Assembly (NCBI RefSeq): GCF_014161445.1
Contig: NZ_JABBXA010000007.1
Location: 308,290 to 372,289 of the forward strand
Source of the DNA: Microbispora sp. H13382
GTDB lineage: Bacteria; Actinomycetota; Actinomycetes; Streptosporangiales; Streptosporangiaceae
Length of the DNA: 64,000 bases
Reading direction: 5' to 3'
The translations under genes and the position numbers were made by a program. Position 1 is the stretch's first letter. The number at the start of each line of letters is the position of its first letter. The notes beneath the pieces are model-generated. The model made no database searches and was not told where the DNA came from. It saw only the letters and a list, made by a program, of their open reading frames with translations. Below, in pieces: positions 1 through 9,285 of this stretch.

Positions 1-491
1 TCGGGCTGCCGAGGCAGAAGGTGAACTACCACCTCAAGACCCTGGAGCGGCACGGCCTCGTGGAGCTGGTCGAGGAGCGGCGCAAGGGCAACGTCAACGA
101 GCGGGTCATGCGGGCGACGGCGGCGTCGTTCGTGATCTCTCCCGCCGCGCTGGCGTCGGTCGCGCCCGATCCGTCGCGCGCACCCGACCGGCTGTCGGCG
201 CGCTGGCTGCTGGCCCTGGCCGCCCAGCTCGTGCGCGACGTCGGCACGCTCATCACCGGTGCGTCCCAGGCGCGCAAGAAGCTCGCGACGTTCGCCGTCG
301 ACGCGCAGGTGCGCTTCGCCTCGGCCGCCGACCGGGCCGCGTTCGCCGAGGAGCTGTCGGCCGCCGTGGCTGCGCTCGTCAGCAAATATCACGACGAATC
401 GGCCGAGGGCGGGCGCGAGCACCGCCTGATCCTCGCCGTCCATCCCGCCGTCCCCCGGACGGTTTCCCCCCAAAGTGACGAGGAGGCCTGA
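1..491 (+). CDS. ArsR-family winged-helix regulator, 5' truncated by window edge
   Basis: The reading frame is open from the first bases, so the true start lies outside the window. The visible N-terminal part (KVNYHLKTLERHGLVE) is the recognition-helix and wing-entry segment of an ArsR/HTH_20-type repressor. About 100 residues of helical, Ala/Arg-rich sequence follow, probably the dimerisation part. The stop codon overlaps the next gene's start in TGATG, and GAGGAGG just before it serves the next gene. In actinomycetes ArsR regulators are commonly coupled to an SRPBCC/AHSA1 protein, as here, and probably control this pair. The inducer is unknown. Confidence 0.85.
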   Translation, partial: GLPRQKVNYHLKTLERHGLVELVEERRKGNVNERVMRATAASFVISPAALASVAPDPSRAPDRLSARWLLALAAQLVRDVGTLITGASQARKKLATFAVDAQVRFASAADRAAFAEELSAAVAALVSKYHDESAEGGREHRLILAVHPAVPRTVSPQSDEEA

Positions 492-1246
492 TGGCCCACG
501 AATTCGAGCTCAGCAAGGAAATCGAGCTGGACGCGACGCCCGAGCAGGTCTGGGAGGCCATCGCGACCGGACCGGGCGTGGACTCCTGGTTCATGGGGCG
601 CACAGAGATCGAGCCGGGTGAGGGCGGACGCGGCCGGTTCACCATGTTCGGCGGCACCGAGACCTCCACCGTGACCGCCTGGGAGCCCGGCAAGCGGTTC
701 GCGTTCCGCAGCGACGAGAACCCCGACGGCCTCTTCATGGCGATGGAGTACCTCGTCGAGGGCCGCGACGGCGGCAGCACGGTTCTGCGCCTGGTCCAGC
801 ACGGCTTCCTCGGCGACGACTGGGAGACCGAGTACGAGGCGATGGTCACGGGCTGGGACCTGTACCTGCACAAGCTCGCCCAGTACCTCACGTACTTCCG
901 CGGGCGGCCCGTCACGGTCGTGTCCGCCGCCCGCCCCCACGCGCCGGAGAGGGAGAAGGCGTGGGCGGCGATCAAGGACAAGCTGGGCCTCACCGGCACG
1001 TTCCGCGAGGGCGACCCGGTGCGGCTCGCGGTGGACGGCCTGCCCCCGGAGGACGGCGTCGTCGACTACGCGGCCCTGCCGGACTTCCTGGGCGTGCGCA
1101 CCGCCGACGGTCTCTACGGGTTCATCCACTCGGGGCCGACGCGCGGGAACGTGGTGGTCCTCGGGCACCACATCTTCGCCGAGGACACCGGCCAGGAGCG
1201 CGCCGAGAGCGCCTGGCAGTCCTGGCTCACCCGGCTCTTCCCCTGA
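491..1246 (+). CDS. SRPBCC (AHSA1/START-like) domain protein
   Basis: 251 aa. The first ~140 residues have the AHSA1-type SRPBCC pattern: 'FELSKEIELDATPEQVWEAI' at the N-terminus, then 'GGTVTAWEPGKRFAF'-like strands and 'LRLVQHGF'. This fold makes a deep hydrophobic ligand pocket. The last ~90 residues look like a second, weaker copy or an extension. The ATG overlaps the stop of the ArsR gene and has a strong GAGGAGG site upstream, so the two are translated together. No catalytic residue can be assigned and the ligand is unknown. Confidence 0.85.
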   Translation: MAHEFELSKEIELDATPEQVWEAIATGPGVDSWFMGRTEIEPGEGGRGRFTMFGGTETSTVTAWEPGKRFAFRSDENPDGLFMAMEYLVEGRDGGSTVLRLVQHGFLGDDWETEYEAMVTGWDLYLHKLAQYLTYFRGRPVTVVSAARPHAPEREKAWAAIKDKLGLTGTFREGDPVRLAVDGLPPEDGVVDYAALPDFLGVRTADGLYGFIHSGPTRGNVVVLGHHIFAEDTGQERAESAWQSWLTRLFP

Positions 1247-1328
1247 ACGCGCCGGACTCCTGACCGCGCCTGTCCGACGACGAGGCCGAACCACGGCCGA
1301 CCGGCGGAACAGCCTGCAAGGGCCGTCG

Positions 1329-2060
1329 TCAGGCCCAGATGGCACAGGGGATGCCGTCGGAGAAGACCTCGGGAGGATCGGGCAGGGGCCGGGCCCGCCC
1401 CGCGGCCACCAGCAGGGCGGTCCAGGCGGCGGCGCCCGCGTCGAGCACGTCGTCCACCCCCGCCGCCGCCCCTGCCGGGCCGAGGTCGCCCGCGAGCACG
1501 ACGCCCGCCGCCGCCAGCAGTTCGCGCCGGCGCTCGGCGCCCGCCCACGTCGTCTTGGGGTGCGGCAGGGGCTCCCCCGCGAGCCGGGCGAAGCTCAGCT
1601 CGGGGTGGATCTCGACGACCCGCCTGCCCGCCTCCCGCACCCAGCGCTCGACCTCGAACAGCTTCTCCTTGAGCCCGAACGCCTGGCGGGAGACTCCTTC
1701 CCCGGTCAGGCGGCGGTTGACCGCCACGGCCGAGGCGTGGTCGTCCGCCTCCAGCGCGGCGCGCACCGGGGTCATGAACACCGACCGCCACCGGGGGCCG
1801 AGCTCCGCGCGCGCCAGCACGTCGGCCCGGCGCCGGCCCCGGCCCGGCGGGCCGCCGGGGTGGGCATCGGGCAGCCCGATCGGCATGTCCACGGCCACGA
1901 CGGCGACCTCGCCGTCCGCGTCCGCCAAGGCGACCAGATCGGCGACCCGGGTCGCGAAGTAGGCACGCGCCGTACTTCCGTCCCGGGGGCCGGCGGACGG
2001 GACCACCCCGATCCAGCCCGCCCTGCACGCGTCGACGCCGAGCACACGAGCACCGTTCAT
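1329..2060 (-). CDS. DUF429 family protein (RNase H-like fold predicted for the family)
   Basis: 243 aa. The start 'VLGVDACRAGWIGV' and the later 'VDMPIGLPD' are the usual DUF429 hallmarks: an acidic residue on the first strand and a DxPIGL motif. 'FGLKEKLFEVERWV' and 'EIHPELSF' are also typical. DUF429 proteins are predicted to have an RNase H-like fold, but their substrate is not established. The ATG start lies 10 bp after the stop of the FAD oxidase gene on the same strand, so the two are probably co-transcribed. It ends convergently with the SRPBCC gene. Confidence 0.85.
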   Translation of the reverse strand: MNGARVLGVDACRAGWIGVVPSAGPRDGSTARAYFATRVADLVALADADGEVAVVAVDMPIGLPDAHPGGPPGRGRRRADVLARAELGPRWRSVFMTPVRAALEADDHASAVAVNRRLTGEGVSRQAFGLKEKLFEVERWVREAGRRVVEIHPELSFARLAGEPLPHPKTTWAGAERRRELLAAAGVVLAGDLGPAGAAAGVDDVLDAGAAAWTALLVAAGRARPLPDPPEVFSDGIPCAIWA

Positions 2061-2070
2061 GTGACCATGC

Positions 2071-3447
2071 TCAGCCCTGGCGGGGGACGACGTGACCGAA
2101 GCGGAACAGGTTCGCCGGGTCGTAGACCTCGCGCAGCTTCACCAGCCGCCGCAGCGTCTCCTCGGGCCAGGCCCGGGAGATCTGCTCGGGAGCCAGGGCG
2201 CTGCCCTGGAAGTTGATCTGCGCGCCGCCGGTGGACCAGGGCGCGGCGGCCTCCACCACGGCCCGTACGGCGGCGGGCACGGCCGTGTCCATCAGCTCGG
2301 GCACCGGCGCGCCGATGGCCAGCAGCGTGAAGGCGGCGTCGCGCCCGCCCACGGCGTTCGGCTCCTTGGGCTGACGGGCGAGCGCGCCGCCGAGCTGGCG
2401 CAGCTCGACCACGGCCAGCGGGACCTGCGCGGCCGGCCCGGCGACCGCGAGCAGCGCCTCCACGGTCTCGGCGGTCAGCTCGCGCAGCAGCGCGCCCCGC
2501 TCCGCGACCGGCATGGGCTGGGTCGGGTCCCGGTGGATGGAGTCGATCGCCGCGTACGGCAGGGGCCCGACGGCGTCGAGCACCGGCTCGGCAACGGCCC
2601 GCATGGGGGCCAGCAGCGCCTCGGCCTCCTGCCCCTCCCCCACGTGGGCGACCCTCAGGTGGACCACGAACTTGCCGCTGAGCTGCGGCGGCAGCTCGGG
2701 CAGCGGGGGCAGGCGCAGCAGCGCGACCGAGGTGGTGGTGGTCTCCGGCAGCGTGCCGGTCCAGGTGCGGTAGGCGTGCAGGACCCGCCCGGCGTCCTCG
2801 GCGGCGTAGAACAGGCCGCCGCCGTACAGGCCGGTGAGCGGAAGCAGGTCGACCGTGATCGAGGTGACCACGCCGAACCCGGCCTTGCCGCCGCGCAGCG
2901 CCCAGAACAGGTCGGGCTCGCGGTCCGCGTCGGCGGTGCGGATCACGCCGTCCCCGGTGACGACGGTGAGCTCCCGCACGTGGTCGGCCGCGAACCCGAA
3001 GGTCCGCGCGATCGGTCCGAGGCCGCCGCCGAGCGTGAAGCCGACCACGCCGACGCTGGTCGCCGATCCGCACAGCGGAGCCAGGCCGTACGGCGCCGCG
3101 GCGGCGACGACCTCGCCCCACGTGCAGCCCGCCGCGATCGTGGCGGTGCGTGCCGAGGGGTCCACCACGACCTCCCCCATGGCGCGGGTGCTGATCAGGA
3201 CCGCGCCGTCGGCCGCCTGCACGGCGCCGTGGCCGGTCGACTGCACGGCCACGGGCAGCCCGTGCTCGGCGGCGAGCCGTACGGCGGCGGCCACGTCGCC
3301 GGCGTCCCGCGCCGCGACGACCACGGCGGGCCGGTGGCGCACGGCGAGGTTGAACCCGGCGGCCTCCTCCTCGAACCCGGCCTGCCCCGGAGCCAGGACC
3401 CGGCCGGCGATCCGTCCCCGCAGCGCGTCTTCGATGGTGCTGTGCAT
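2071..3447 (-). CDS. FAD-linked oxidase with BBE domain
   Basis: 458 aa, the normal size for a berberine-bridge-type oxidase. An FAD_binding_4 domain fills residues ~35-200 and the C-terminal BBE motif ends 'YDPANLFRF'. The His in 'STGHGA' is at the position of the 8-alpha-histidyl FAD link. The Cys of the usual GxCPTVG second link is replaced by Ala (GSATSVG), so flavin attachment is probably monocovalent or altered. No signal peptide is seen. The family oxidises sugars, alcohols or secondary metabolites; the substrate here cannot be read from sequence. It heads a two-gene unit with DUF429. Confidence 0.88.
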   Translation of the reverse strand: MHSTIEDALRGRIAGRVLAPGQAGFEEEAAGFNLAVRHRPAVVVAARDAGDVAAAVRLAAEHGLPVAVQSTGHGAVQAADGAVLISTRAMGEVVVDPSARTATIAAGCTWGEVVAAAAPYGLAPLCGSATSVGVVGFTLGGGLGPIARTFGFAADHVRELTVVTGDGVIRTADADREPDLFWALRGGKAGFGVVTSITVDLLPLTGLYGGGLFYAAEDAGRVLHAYRTWTGTLPETTTTSVALLRLPPLPELPPQLSGKFVVHLRVAHVGEGQEAEALLAPMRAVAEPVLDAVGPLPYAAIDSIHRDPTQPMPVAERGALLRELTAETVEALLAVAGPAAQVPLAVVELRQLGGALARQPKEPNAVGGRDAAFTLLAIGAPVPELMDTAVPAAVRAVVEAAAPWSTGGAQINFQGSALAPEQISRAWPEETLRRLVKLREVYDPANLFRFGHVVPRQG

Positions 3448-3604
3448 GTCCGTCCTTCGGATGTCGTCGTCTGTGACGGGAACAGTTGTCGCATCGGGGT
3501 CTTGGTGTTCGCTTGCGCCGATCGGGCCGGCGTTCCGCCGGGCGCCGGAAGGCCGCCTAGAGATGTCCTAGTGGCTTCCAAGACGTCCCCCGCACGCTGG
3601 GGCG

Positions 3605-4300
3605 ATGCCGCCGCCGTCCGACAATCACCAGCCGCCGTACGCCGGGGATCCGGGCCCGCCCGATCCCCGGCGCGATCCGGCGCGCGTCATGCCGGACGTC
3701 CGGCCCGACGCGCGCCCCCGCTCCGCCGACGACCCGCGGGCCGGTTCCGCGCGTGCCATCGCACCGGCCGGCACGCTGCTGCTGCGCGAGGTGCCGGCGC
3801 ACGCGGGCGCGCCGGGGGCCCGTGTCATCGGCCCGGCGCTCGAAGAGGCTCTGCGCGTGCTGCCCGCCGCGCGGTGCCGCCTCTACGTGCTGACCGACCT
3901 CGCCCTCCCGGCCGCCGCCGCCCCGCTCGCCGCCGCGCTGCTCGAAACCGCGCTTTTCGAGACCGCGCTTCTCGACACCGGGGCGCCGGCGGAGACCGGG
4001 GTCCCCGGGCACGTCCCGCGGTGGGCCCTGCTGCGCGCGCTCGCCGTGGCCGCCCCTCACCGCGGCCGGGGACTGGACCGCCGCCTGCTCGACGACCTGC
4101 TCATGGAGTTGCGCGCGGACGGCGTACGCGCCGTGTGGTTCCTCCCCCGCCCCGGTGACGAGGACGTGTCCGCCCTGCTGAGGAGCGCCGGATTCACGGA
4201 CGGAACCGGCCCCGGTTTCCCTCGCGGGAACGAGCGGACATACGGGTATCATGAGCCAGAAATCCGACCCTGGGCCGCCTGGCTCGTTCGGGAGTTGTGA
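3605..4300 (+). CDS. GNAT-like N-acetyltransferase
   Basis: 231 aa. The first ~55 residues are Pro/Arg/Asp-rich and probably disordered. The acetyl-CoA pyrophosphate-binding motif A is visible as 'APHRGRGLDRRLLDDLL', followed by the expected beta5-like 'GVRAVWFLP' and a terminal 'LLRSAGF'. The gene overlaps the start of the large BTAD regulator by 4 nt (GTGA), so the two are translationally coupled. The acceptor substrate is unknown. A downstream start near residue 50 is possible because the N-terminus is low in complexity. Confidence 0.72.
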   Translation: MPPPSDNHQPPYAGDPGPPDPRRDPARVMPDVRPDARPRSADDPRAGSARAIAPAGTLLLREVPAHAGAPGARVIGPALEEALRVLPAARCRLYVLTDLALPAAAAPLAAALLETALFETALLDTGAPAETGVPGHVPRWALLRALAVAAPHRGRGLDRRLLDDLLMELRADGVRAVWFLPRPGDEDVSALLRSAGFTDGTGPGFPRGNERTYGYHEPEIRPWAAWLVREL

Positions 4301-7300
4301 TGCGCACGGGCATCGACGGCGCGCGCTCAGGGGCGCCGCGCCAGGGCCAGGGCCAGGACGGTCGTCAGGGCCCCGCTCTGGACTTCCGCCTCCTCGGCAC
4401 GCTTGAGGTGGCCGACGGCACGGGGACGATCCTCGATCTCGGGCCCCGCAAGCAGCGTGCCGTGCTGACGCTCCTGCTGCTGAACGCGCCCCACGTCGTG
4501 CCCCTCGACCAGCTCATCGACCGGCTGTGGCGGGACGAGCCGCCCTCGAGCGCCACGGGAACGCTCCAGGCGTACATCTCGCACCTGCGCAGGACGCTCG
4601 AACCCCGGCGCAGCCCGCGCTCCCCCGCCCGGGTCCTGCGTACGCGGGAGCCCGGCTACCTGCTGGACATCGAGCCGGACCAGGTCGACGCCGAGCGGTT
4701 CGGCCGGGCGGCGGAGGCCGCGCACGCCGCCCTGGCGGCGGGCCGCCCCGAGGAGGCCGAGCGGATCCTGGGCCCGGCGCTGGCGCTGTGGCGGGGCGAG
4801 CCGCTGGCCGACCTGGCCGACGAGCCGTTCGCCCGGTCCACCGTGGCCCGCCTGAGCGAGATCCGCCTGTCCGCGCTGACCGTACGTGCCGAGGCGTGGC
4901 TCGCGCTGGGACGGGCGGCCGAGGTGACGGTCGAGGTCGAGCGCCTGCTCGAACAGGACCCCTACCGCGAGGGCCTGTGGGCGCTGCTCATGCGGGCCCT
5001 CTACCGAGAGCGCAGGCAGGTCGAGGCGCTGGCCGCCTACCAGCGCTGCCGCGCCCTCCTCGGCGACGAGCTGGGCCTCGATCCGAGTCCCGAGCTGCGG
5101 CGGCTGGAGCAGGCCATCCTCCTCCAGGACGAGTCGCCCGCGGGCGTGTGGGCCCCCGTGGTCGCCGTGCCGCCGGAGCAGGGCCCGGGGGGAGGTGCGG
5201 AACCCCCGGAGGACGGCCGGGCGTACGGGAACGCCGATGACGACAGCGCCGGGGACGCGGCCGGAGAGGGGCCGCTCGGAAGAGGGCTGGTGGGGCGGGA
5301 GCCGCACCTGAGGCGCATCGCCGAGCGGCTCGACGACCTGCGCCGGGGCGTCGGCGGGGTCTTCCTGGTGAGCGGGGAGTCCGGCATCGGCAAGACCCGC
5401 CTCGCCGAGGCCGCCGCGAGCATGGCCGCCGAGCGCGGCGCCGCGGTGGCCTGGAGCAGGTGCGTCGAGGGCAGCGGCGCGCCCGCGTTCTGGCCCTGGA
5501 TCCAGGCGCTCAACGCTCTGGACGCGCACGGCGCCCCGGGAACCGCCCGGGCTCCGGGAGCGGACGGCATCCGGGGAGCGGGCAACGCTCCGGAGACCGG
5601 CCAGGCAATGGCGATCGTCAATGGCGGGCAGACGGGCGGCGATCTCGCCCGGCTCGCCCACCGCCTCCTCGACGGCGACCGGACGGACACGGCCGACCCC
5701 GACACCGCCCGCTTCCTGCTGCACGACAGCGTGGCGCGGGCCCTGGCGCGGCGGGCCTCCGCCACACCGGTCCTGGTCGTGGTGGAGGACCTGCACTGGG
5801 CCGACGCCGCCTCGCTGAAGCTGCTCACCTTCCTCGGCGCCGACCTGCACCGCGTCCCGCTCCTGGTGCTCGCCACCGTACGGCCCGAGCCGGCGGTGGA
5901 CAGGCAGGCGCTGACCGAGACGCTCGGCGAGCTGACCCGCCAGCGCGGCACGGAACGGATGACCGTCGCTCCGCTCACTCCCGAGCAGATCGCCGACTAC
6001 CTGCGCGAGGCGGGCCGGGCCGGACTCGGGCCGGAGCTCGCCGCCGCGCTGCACGACAGGACCGGCGGCAACCCGTTCTTCCTCGGCGAGCTGCTGCGCC
6101 TGCTGACCAGCACCCATCCCGGCGACCGGGTGGGCGTGACGGACGTGCTCGCCCTGGCGGTGCCCGACGGCGTGCGCGACGTGATCAACCAGCGTGTGTC
6201 ACGGCTGCCGGAGGACTCCCAGACCCTGCTGCGGGCGGCCGCCGTGATCGGCAGGGACGTGGACGCCGACGTGCTGGAGACCGCGACCGGGGTCGGCGGC
6301 GCCCGGGTGATGATGCTGCTCGAACCGGCCGTCGCGACCGGGCTGCTGCTGGAGGTGGACGGCGGCTGGGACTACCGCTTCTCGCACGCCCTCGTGCGGG
6401 AGGCGTTGTACTCCGGGCTCAGCCGCAGGCAGCGCGCCCAGCTCCACGGCCGGGTGGGCGAGGCCATCGAGACCCTGCGGTGGGGCGAGGCCGGCGCGCG
6501 GCTGCCCGCCCTGGCCCACCATTTCGGGCTGGCCGCCAGGGTCGGCTACGCGGACAAGGCCGTCTCGTACGCCGTGGAGGCGGCCGGGCAGGCGACGGCC
6601 CGGCTCGCCTACGACGAGGCCGTCCTGCACTGGGAGCAGGCCCTCGAGGCCTTCGCCGCCGGGCCCGCGGCGGCCCGCTGCGCCCTGCTGATCGGCCTCG
6701 GCAAGGCCCTGCGGGTGACCGGCGACGTGGAGGGGGCGCGCCGCGCGCTGGACGAGGCCGTGACGCTCGCGACCGGCGTCGGCGACGACGACGCCGTCAT
6801 CGAGGCGGCCACCGTCTTCGGCGGCGTCACCCTCTGGAACTGGCGCTCGTACGGCGTGGTGGACCGGCGCATGGTGTCCGTGCTGGAGGATCAGCTGTCC
6901 CGGCTCGGCCCGGAGGCCGTGCGCACCCGCGCGGAGCTGCTCGGCACGCTCGGCGTGGAGCTGTACTACGGCGAACGGCGCGAGGAGGGCCGCCGCCACG
7001 CGCTGGAGGCCGTGGAGCTGGCCCGGGGGACCGGCGACCCCCTGCTGCTGGCCCGCACGCTGAACAACTTCGTCATCGCGGCCTGGACGCCCGAGCACGA
7101 GGAGGAGCGCTACCGGGCGGCCGAGGAGATGCTGAGTCTTCCCGGCCTGCCCAGGGCCACCGAGATCGTCGCCCGCCTGCACCGCATGCCCAAGTTCTTG
7201 AAGGCGGGGCTGCTCGCCGACTACGACGCGGAGCTGGCCCGCTGCCTGCGCCTCACCGCCGAGGTGCGGATGCCGGAGATCGAGACACAGGTCGCGTACG

Positions 7301-7941
7301 CCGCGGCCGGGCGAGCGGTTCTGGCGGGCGACTGGGCGGAGGCGAAGCGCCTCGCGGACCTCGGTACCGGGAGCTACCGCCGCACCAGCCTCTGGGGGCC
7401 GGACGTCCTGAAGCGGATCCACTCGTTCTTCGTCGACTGGGGTCAGGGCCGGGGCGGCGAATTCCTCGCCGAGCTCGTCGACACCGCGGCCGACGAGTCC
7501 AACCTGGTCGCGCGGCCCACGGCCGTGCTCGCGGCGATCGAGGCGGGGGACCGCGACCTGGCCCACCGGCTGGTCGACCGCTGGGGAACCGTGGCACCGC
7601 AGGACTGGACGTGGCAGTTCGTCGTCTGGCAGTGGGGTCTGGTCGCCGCGCGGCTCGGCCGTCCCGACCCCCACGCCATGCTCGCGGAGCTGCGGCCCAT
7701 CGCCCACGAGCTGGTGATCATGGGCACCGGCTGCGTCGCCTGGGGCACGCTTCACGACGTGGTCGCCCGGCTCCTGCACCGGGTCGGCGACGTTCCGGCG
7801 GCCCTGGCGCACGCGGAGTCCGCGCGGGACGCCCACCGGCGGCTCGGCCTGCCTCATCTCATGAGTCGCAGCGAGGCCCTGCTGCGCGAGATCCGCGAGG
7901 GCGCGGCGGACTCCGGGCGAGCCGGCGGCGCGCCCACGTGA
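4297..7941 (+). CDS. BTAD/SARP-type transcriptional regulator with AAA ATPase and TPR domains
   Basis: 1214 aa with the full AfsR-like order. A winged-helix DNA-binding domain spans about 27-125 ('FRLLGTLEV...', 'RKQRAVLTLLLL'). A BTAD helical domain spans about 130-280. An AAA/NACHT-like ATPase follows with Walker A 'GESGIGKTRL' near residue 360 and Walker B 'VVVEDLHWADA' near 495. A long C-terminal TPR-like array starts around 740. Such large regulators bind direct repeats upstream of secondary-metabolism or development genes and use ATP as a switch. I chose the GTG that overlaps the GNAT stop; an ATG directly follows it. No biosynthetic cluster lies immediately beside it, so the target is unknown. 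Confidence 0.92.
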   Translation: MMRTGIDGARSGAPRQGQGQDGRQGPALDFRLLGTLEVADGTGTILDLGPRKQRAVLTLLLLNAPHVVPLDQLIDRLWRDEPPSSATGTLQAYISHLRRTLEPRRSPRSPARVLRTREPGYLLDIEPDQVDAERFGRAAEAAHAALAAGRPEEAERILGPALALWRGEPLADLADEPFARSTVARLSEIRLSALTVRAEAWLALGRAAEVTVEVERLLEQDPYREGLWALLMRALYRERRQVEALAAYQRCRALLGDELGLDPSPELRRLEQAILLQDESPAGVWAPVVAVPPEQGPGGGAEPPEDGRAYGNADDDSAGDAAGEGPLGRGLVGREPHLRRIAERLDDLRRGVGGVFLVSGESGIGKTRLAEAAASMAAERGAAVAWSRCVEGSGAPAFWPWIQALNALDAHGAPGTARAPGADGIRGAGNAPETGQAMAIVNGGQTGGDLARLAHRLLDGDRTDTADPDTARFLLHDSVARALARRASATPVLVVVEDLHWADAASLKLLTFLGADLHRVPLLVLATVRPEPAVDRQALTETLGELTRQRGTERMTVAPLTPEQIADYLREAGRAGLGPELAAALHDRTGGNPFFLGELLRLLTSTHPGDRVGVTDVLALAVPDGVRDVINQRVSRLPEDSQTLLRAAAVIGRDVDADVLETATGVGGARVMMLLEPAVATGLLLEVDGGWDYRFSHALVREALYSGLSRRQRAQLHGRVGEAIETLRWGEAGARLPALAHHFGLAARVGYADKAVSYAVEAAGQATARLAYDEAVLHWEQALEAFAAGPAAARCALLIGLGKALRVTGDVEGARRALDEAVTLATGVGDDDAVIEAATVFGGVTLWNWRSYGVVDRRMVSVLEDQLSRLGPEAVRTRAELLGTLGVELYYGERREEGRRHALEAVELARGTGDPLLLARTLNNFVIAAWTPEHEEERYRAAEEMLSLPGLPRATEIVARLHRMPKFLKAGLLADYDAELARCLRLTAEVRMPEIETQVAYAAAGRAVLAGDWAEAKRLADLGTGSYRRTSLWGPDVLKRIHSFFVDWGQGRGGEFLAELVDTAADESNLVARPTAVLAAIEAGDRDLAHRLVDRWGTVAPQDWTWQFVVWQWGLVAARLGRPDPHAMLAELRPIAHELVIMGTGCVAWGTLHDVVARLLHRVGDVPAALAHAESARDAHRRLGLPHLMSRSEALLREIREGAADSGRAGGAPT

Positions 7942-8134
7942 CGCCGGGGCGCCTGGGCGCAGCCTTGGACCCCGTTCCGGGGTCCTGGACGCGGTTCTCA
8001 TCCGGTTCCGGGCCCGGCTTCGGGGGCGGCTCTCGGCACGGTTTCGGGCTCGGCAGGTGCGGGACGCTCGCACCTGCGCCGCACCCGCTGTTGTCGAGGT
8101 GCTGCGACGGGTTTTCCGCGCCATTGTGGACGTC

Positions 8135-9262
8135 ATGAGCCAGGAACAGGCCGCCCCCGAATACGGGCACGGGCATGGCCACGGGCACGGGCACGGGCAT
8201 GGCCACGGGCACGGGCACGGGCATGGCCACGGGCACGGTGCGGGAACGTTCCGGGCGCGGATGGCGCATCTGCTGCGCCCGCACTCCCACGAGGCCGCCG
8301 ACAAGATCGACCCGGTGATGGAGTCGTCCGCCCGGGGGATGCGCGCGCTGTGGGTGTCGCTGGCCGGTCTCGGCGCGACCACGCTGGTCCAGGCGGTGGT
8401 GGTGGCGCTGTCCGGGTCGGTCGCGCTGCTGGGCGACACCCTGCACAACGCGGCCGACGCCCTGACCGCCGTGCCGCTCGGGATCGCGTTCCTGCTCGCC
8501 CGCCGCCCGCCCACCCGCCGCTACACCTACGGGTACGGCCGGGCCGAAGACCTGGCCGGTGTGGTCATCGTCGTGACGATCGCCGCCTCCTCGATCGCCG
8601 CGGCGTACGCCGCGATCGGACGGCTCCTGCAGCCGCAGGAGGTCTCCCACCTGGGGGCCGTGGCGGCGGCGGCGCTGGTGGGCTTCGCCGGGAACGAGCT
8701 GGTCGCCCGCCACCGCATCCGCGTCGGGCGGGAGATCGGCTCGGCGGCCCTCGTCGCCGACGGGCTGCACGCCCGGACCGATGCCTTCACCTCACTGGCC
8801 GTGCTGGCCGGCGCCGGAGGGGCCGCCCTCGGCTGGACCTGGGCCGACCCCGCCGTCGGCCTGCTCATCACGGTCGCGATCCTGGCAGTGCTGCGGCAGG
8901 CGGCGCGGGAGGTGTACCGCCGGCTGATGGACGCCGTCGACCCCGCGCTCGTGGACCGCGCGGAGGCGGCCCTGCGGGGCACTCCCGGCGTGCTCGGCCT
9001 GGGCCAGGTGCGGCTGCGCTGGATCGGCCACCGGCTCAGGGCCGAGTGCGAGGTCGTCGTCGACCCCGCGGCCACGGTGGTGGAGGCCCACCGGGTCGCC
9101 GCCGAGGCCGAGCACAACCTGATCCACGCGATTCACCGGCTGACGGCCGCCATCGTGCACGCCGACCCGCTGGCCCGCGACGGTGTGGACCACCACGCCG
9201 TCCTCGACGGCCACCGGCACGACCCCCCTTCGGCCGGCCTCGTACGGCACCGTCCCGGCTGA
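8135..9262 (+). CDS. CDF-family metal cation exporter with N-terminal His-Gly run
   Basis: 375 aa cation diffusion facilitator. The membrane helices carry the paired metal-site motifs 'LHNAADA' (HxxxD) and 'LHARTDAFTS' (HxxxD), and a cytoplasmic ferredoxin-like C-terminal domain follows. These transporters exchange Zn2+/Co2+-type ions for protons. Residues 11-34 are twelve consecutive Gly-His pairs, a likely metal-buffering tail, and the far C-terminus is again His-rich. The open frame extends upstream to 8057, but the ATG at 8135 ('MSQEQ...') immediately precedes the His run and looks like the true start. A second, internal His cluster (HLLRPHSH) follows the run. Confidence 0.93.
   Translation: MSQEQAAPEYGHGHGHGHGHGHGHGHGHGHGHGHGAGTFRARMAHLLRPHSHEAADKIDPVMESSARGMRALWVSLAGLGATTLVQAVVVALSGSVALLGDTLHNAADALTAVPLGIAFLLARRPPTRRYTYGYGRAEDLAGVVIVVTIAASSIAAAYAAIGRLLQPQEVSHLGAVAAAALVGFAGNELVARHRIRVGREIGSAALVADGLHARTDAFTSLAVLAGAGGAALGWTWADPAVGLLITVAILAVLRQAAREVYRRLMDAVDPALVDRAEAALRGTPGVLGLGQVRLRWIGHRLRAECEVVVDPAATVVEAHRVAAEAEHNLIHAIHRLTAAIVHADPLARDGVDHHAVLDGHRHDPPSAGLVRHRPG
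8165..8236 (+). repeat. Three perfect 24-bp tandem repeats encoding (GH)12
   Basis: The unit is GGGCAC-GGGCAT-GGCCAC-GGGCAC, repeated three times without mismatch inside the CDF gene. Each unit encodes four Gly-His pairs, so slippage would change the His tail length in steps of eight residues without a frameshift. Confidence 0.97.
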
Positions 9263-9285
9263 CCGGCGTTCGAGGGCTTCTCTGT

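Noticed and set aside
2092..4158. Plus-strand open frame of 688 codons
   Set aside because: It is antisense to the FAD oxidase gene and out of frame with the GNAT gene; the product has no domain pattern. High GC content keeps such frames open.
5460..8138. Plus-strand open frame of 892 codons
   Set aside because: It is the +1 shadow of the BTAD regulator; composition is Arg/Ala/Gly only.
8165..8236. Repeats in the CDF gene as a CRISPR array
   Set aside because: The repeats are directly adjacent without spacers and encode a Gly-His run.
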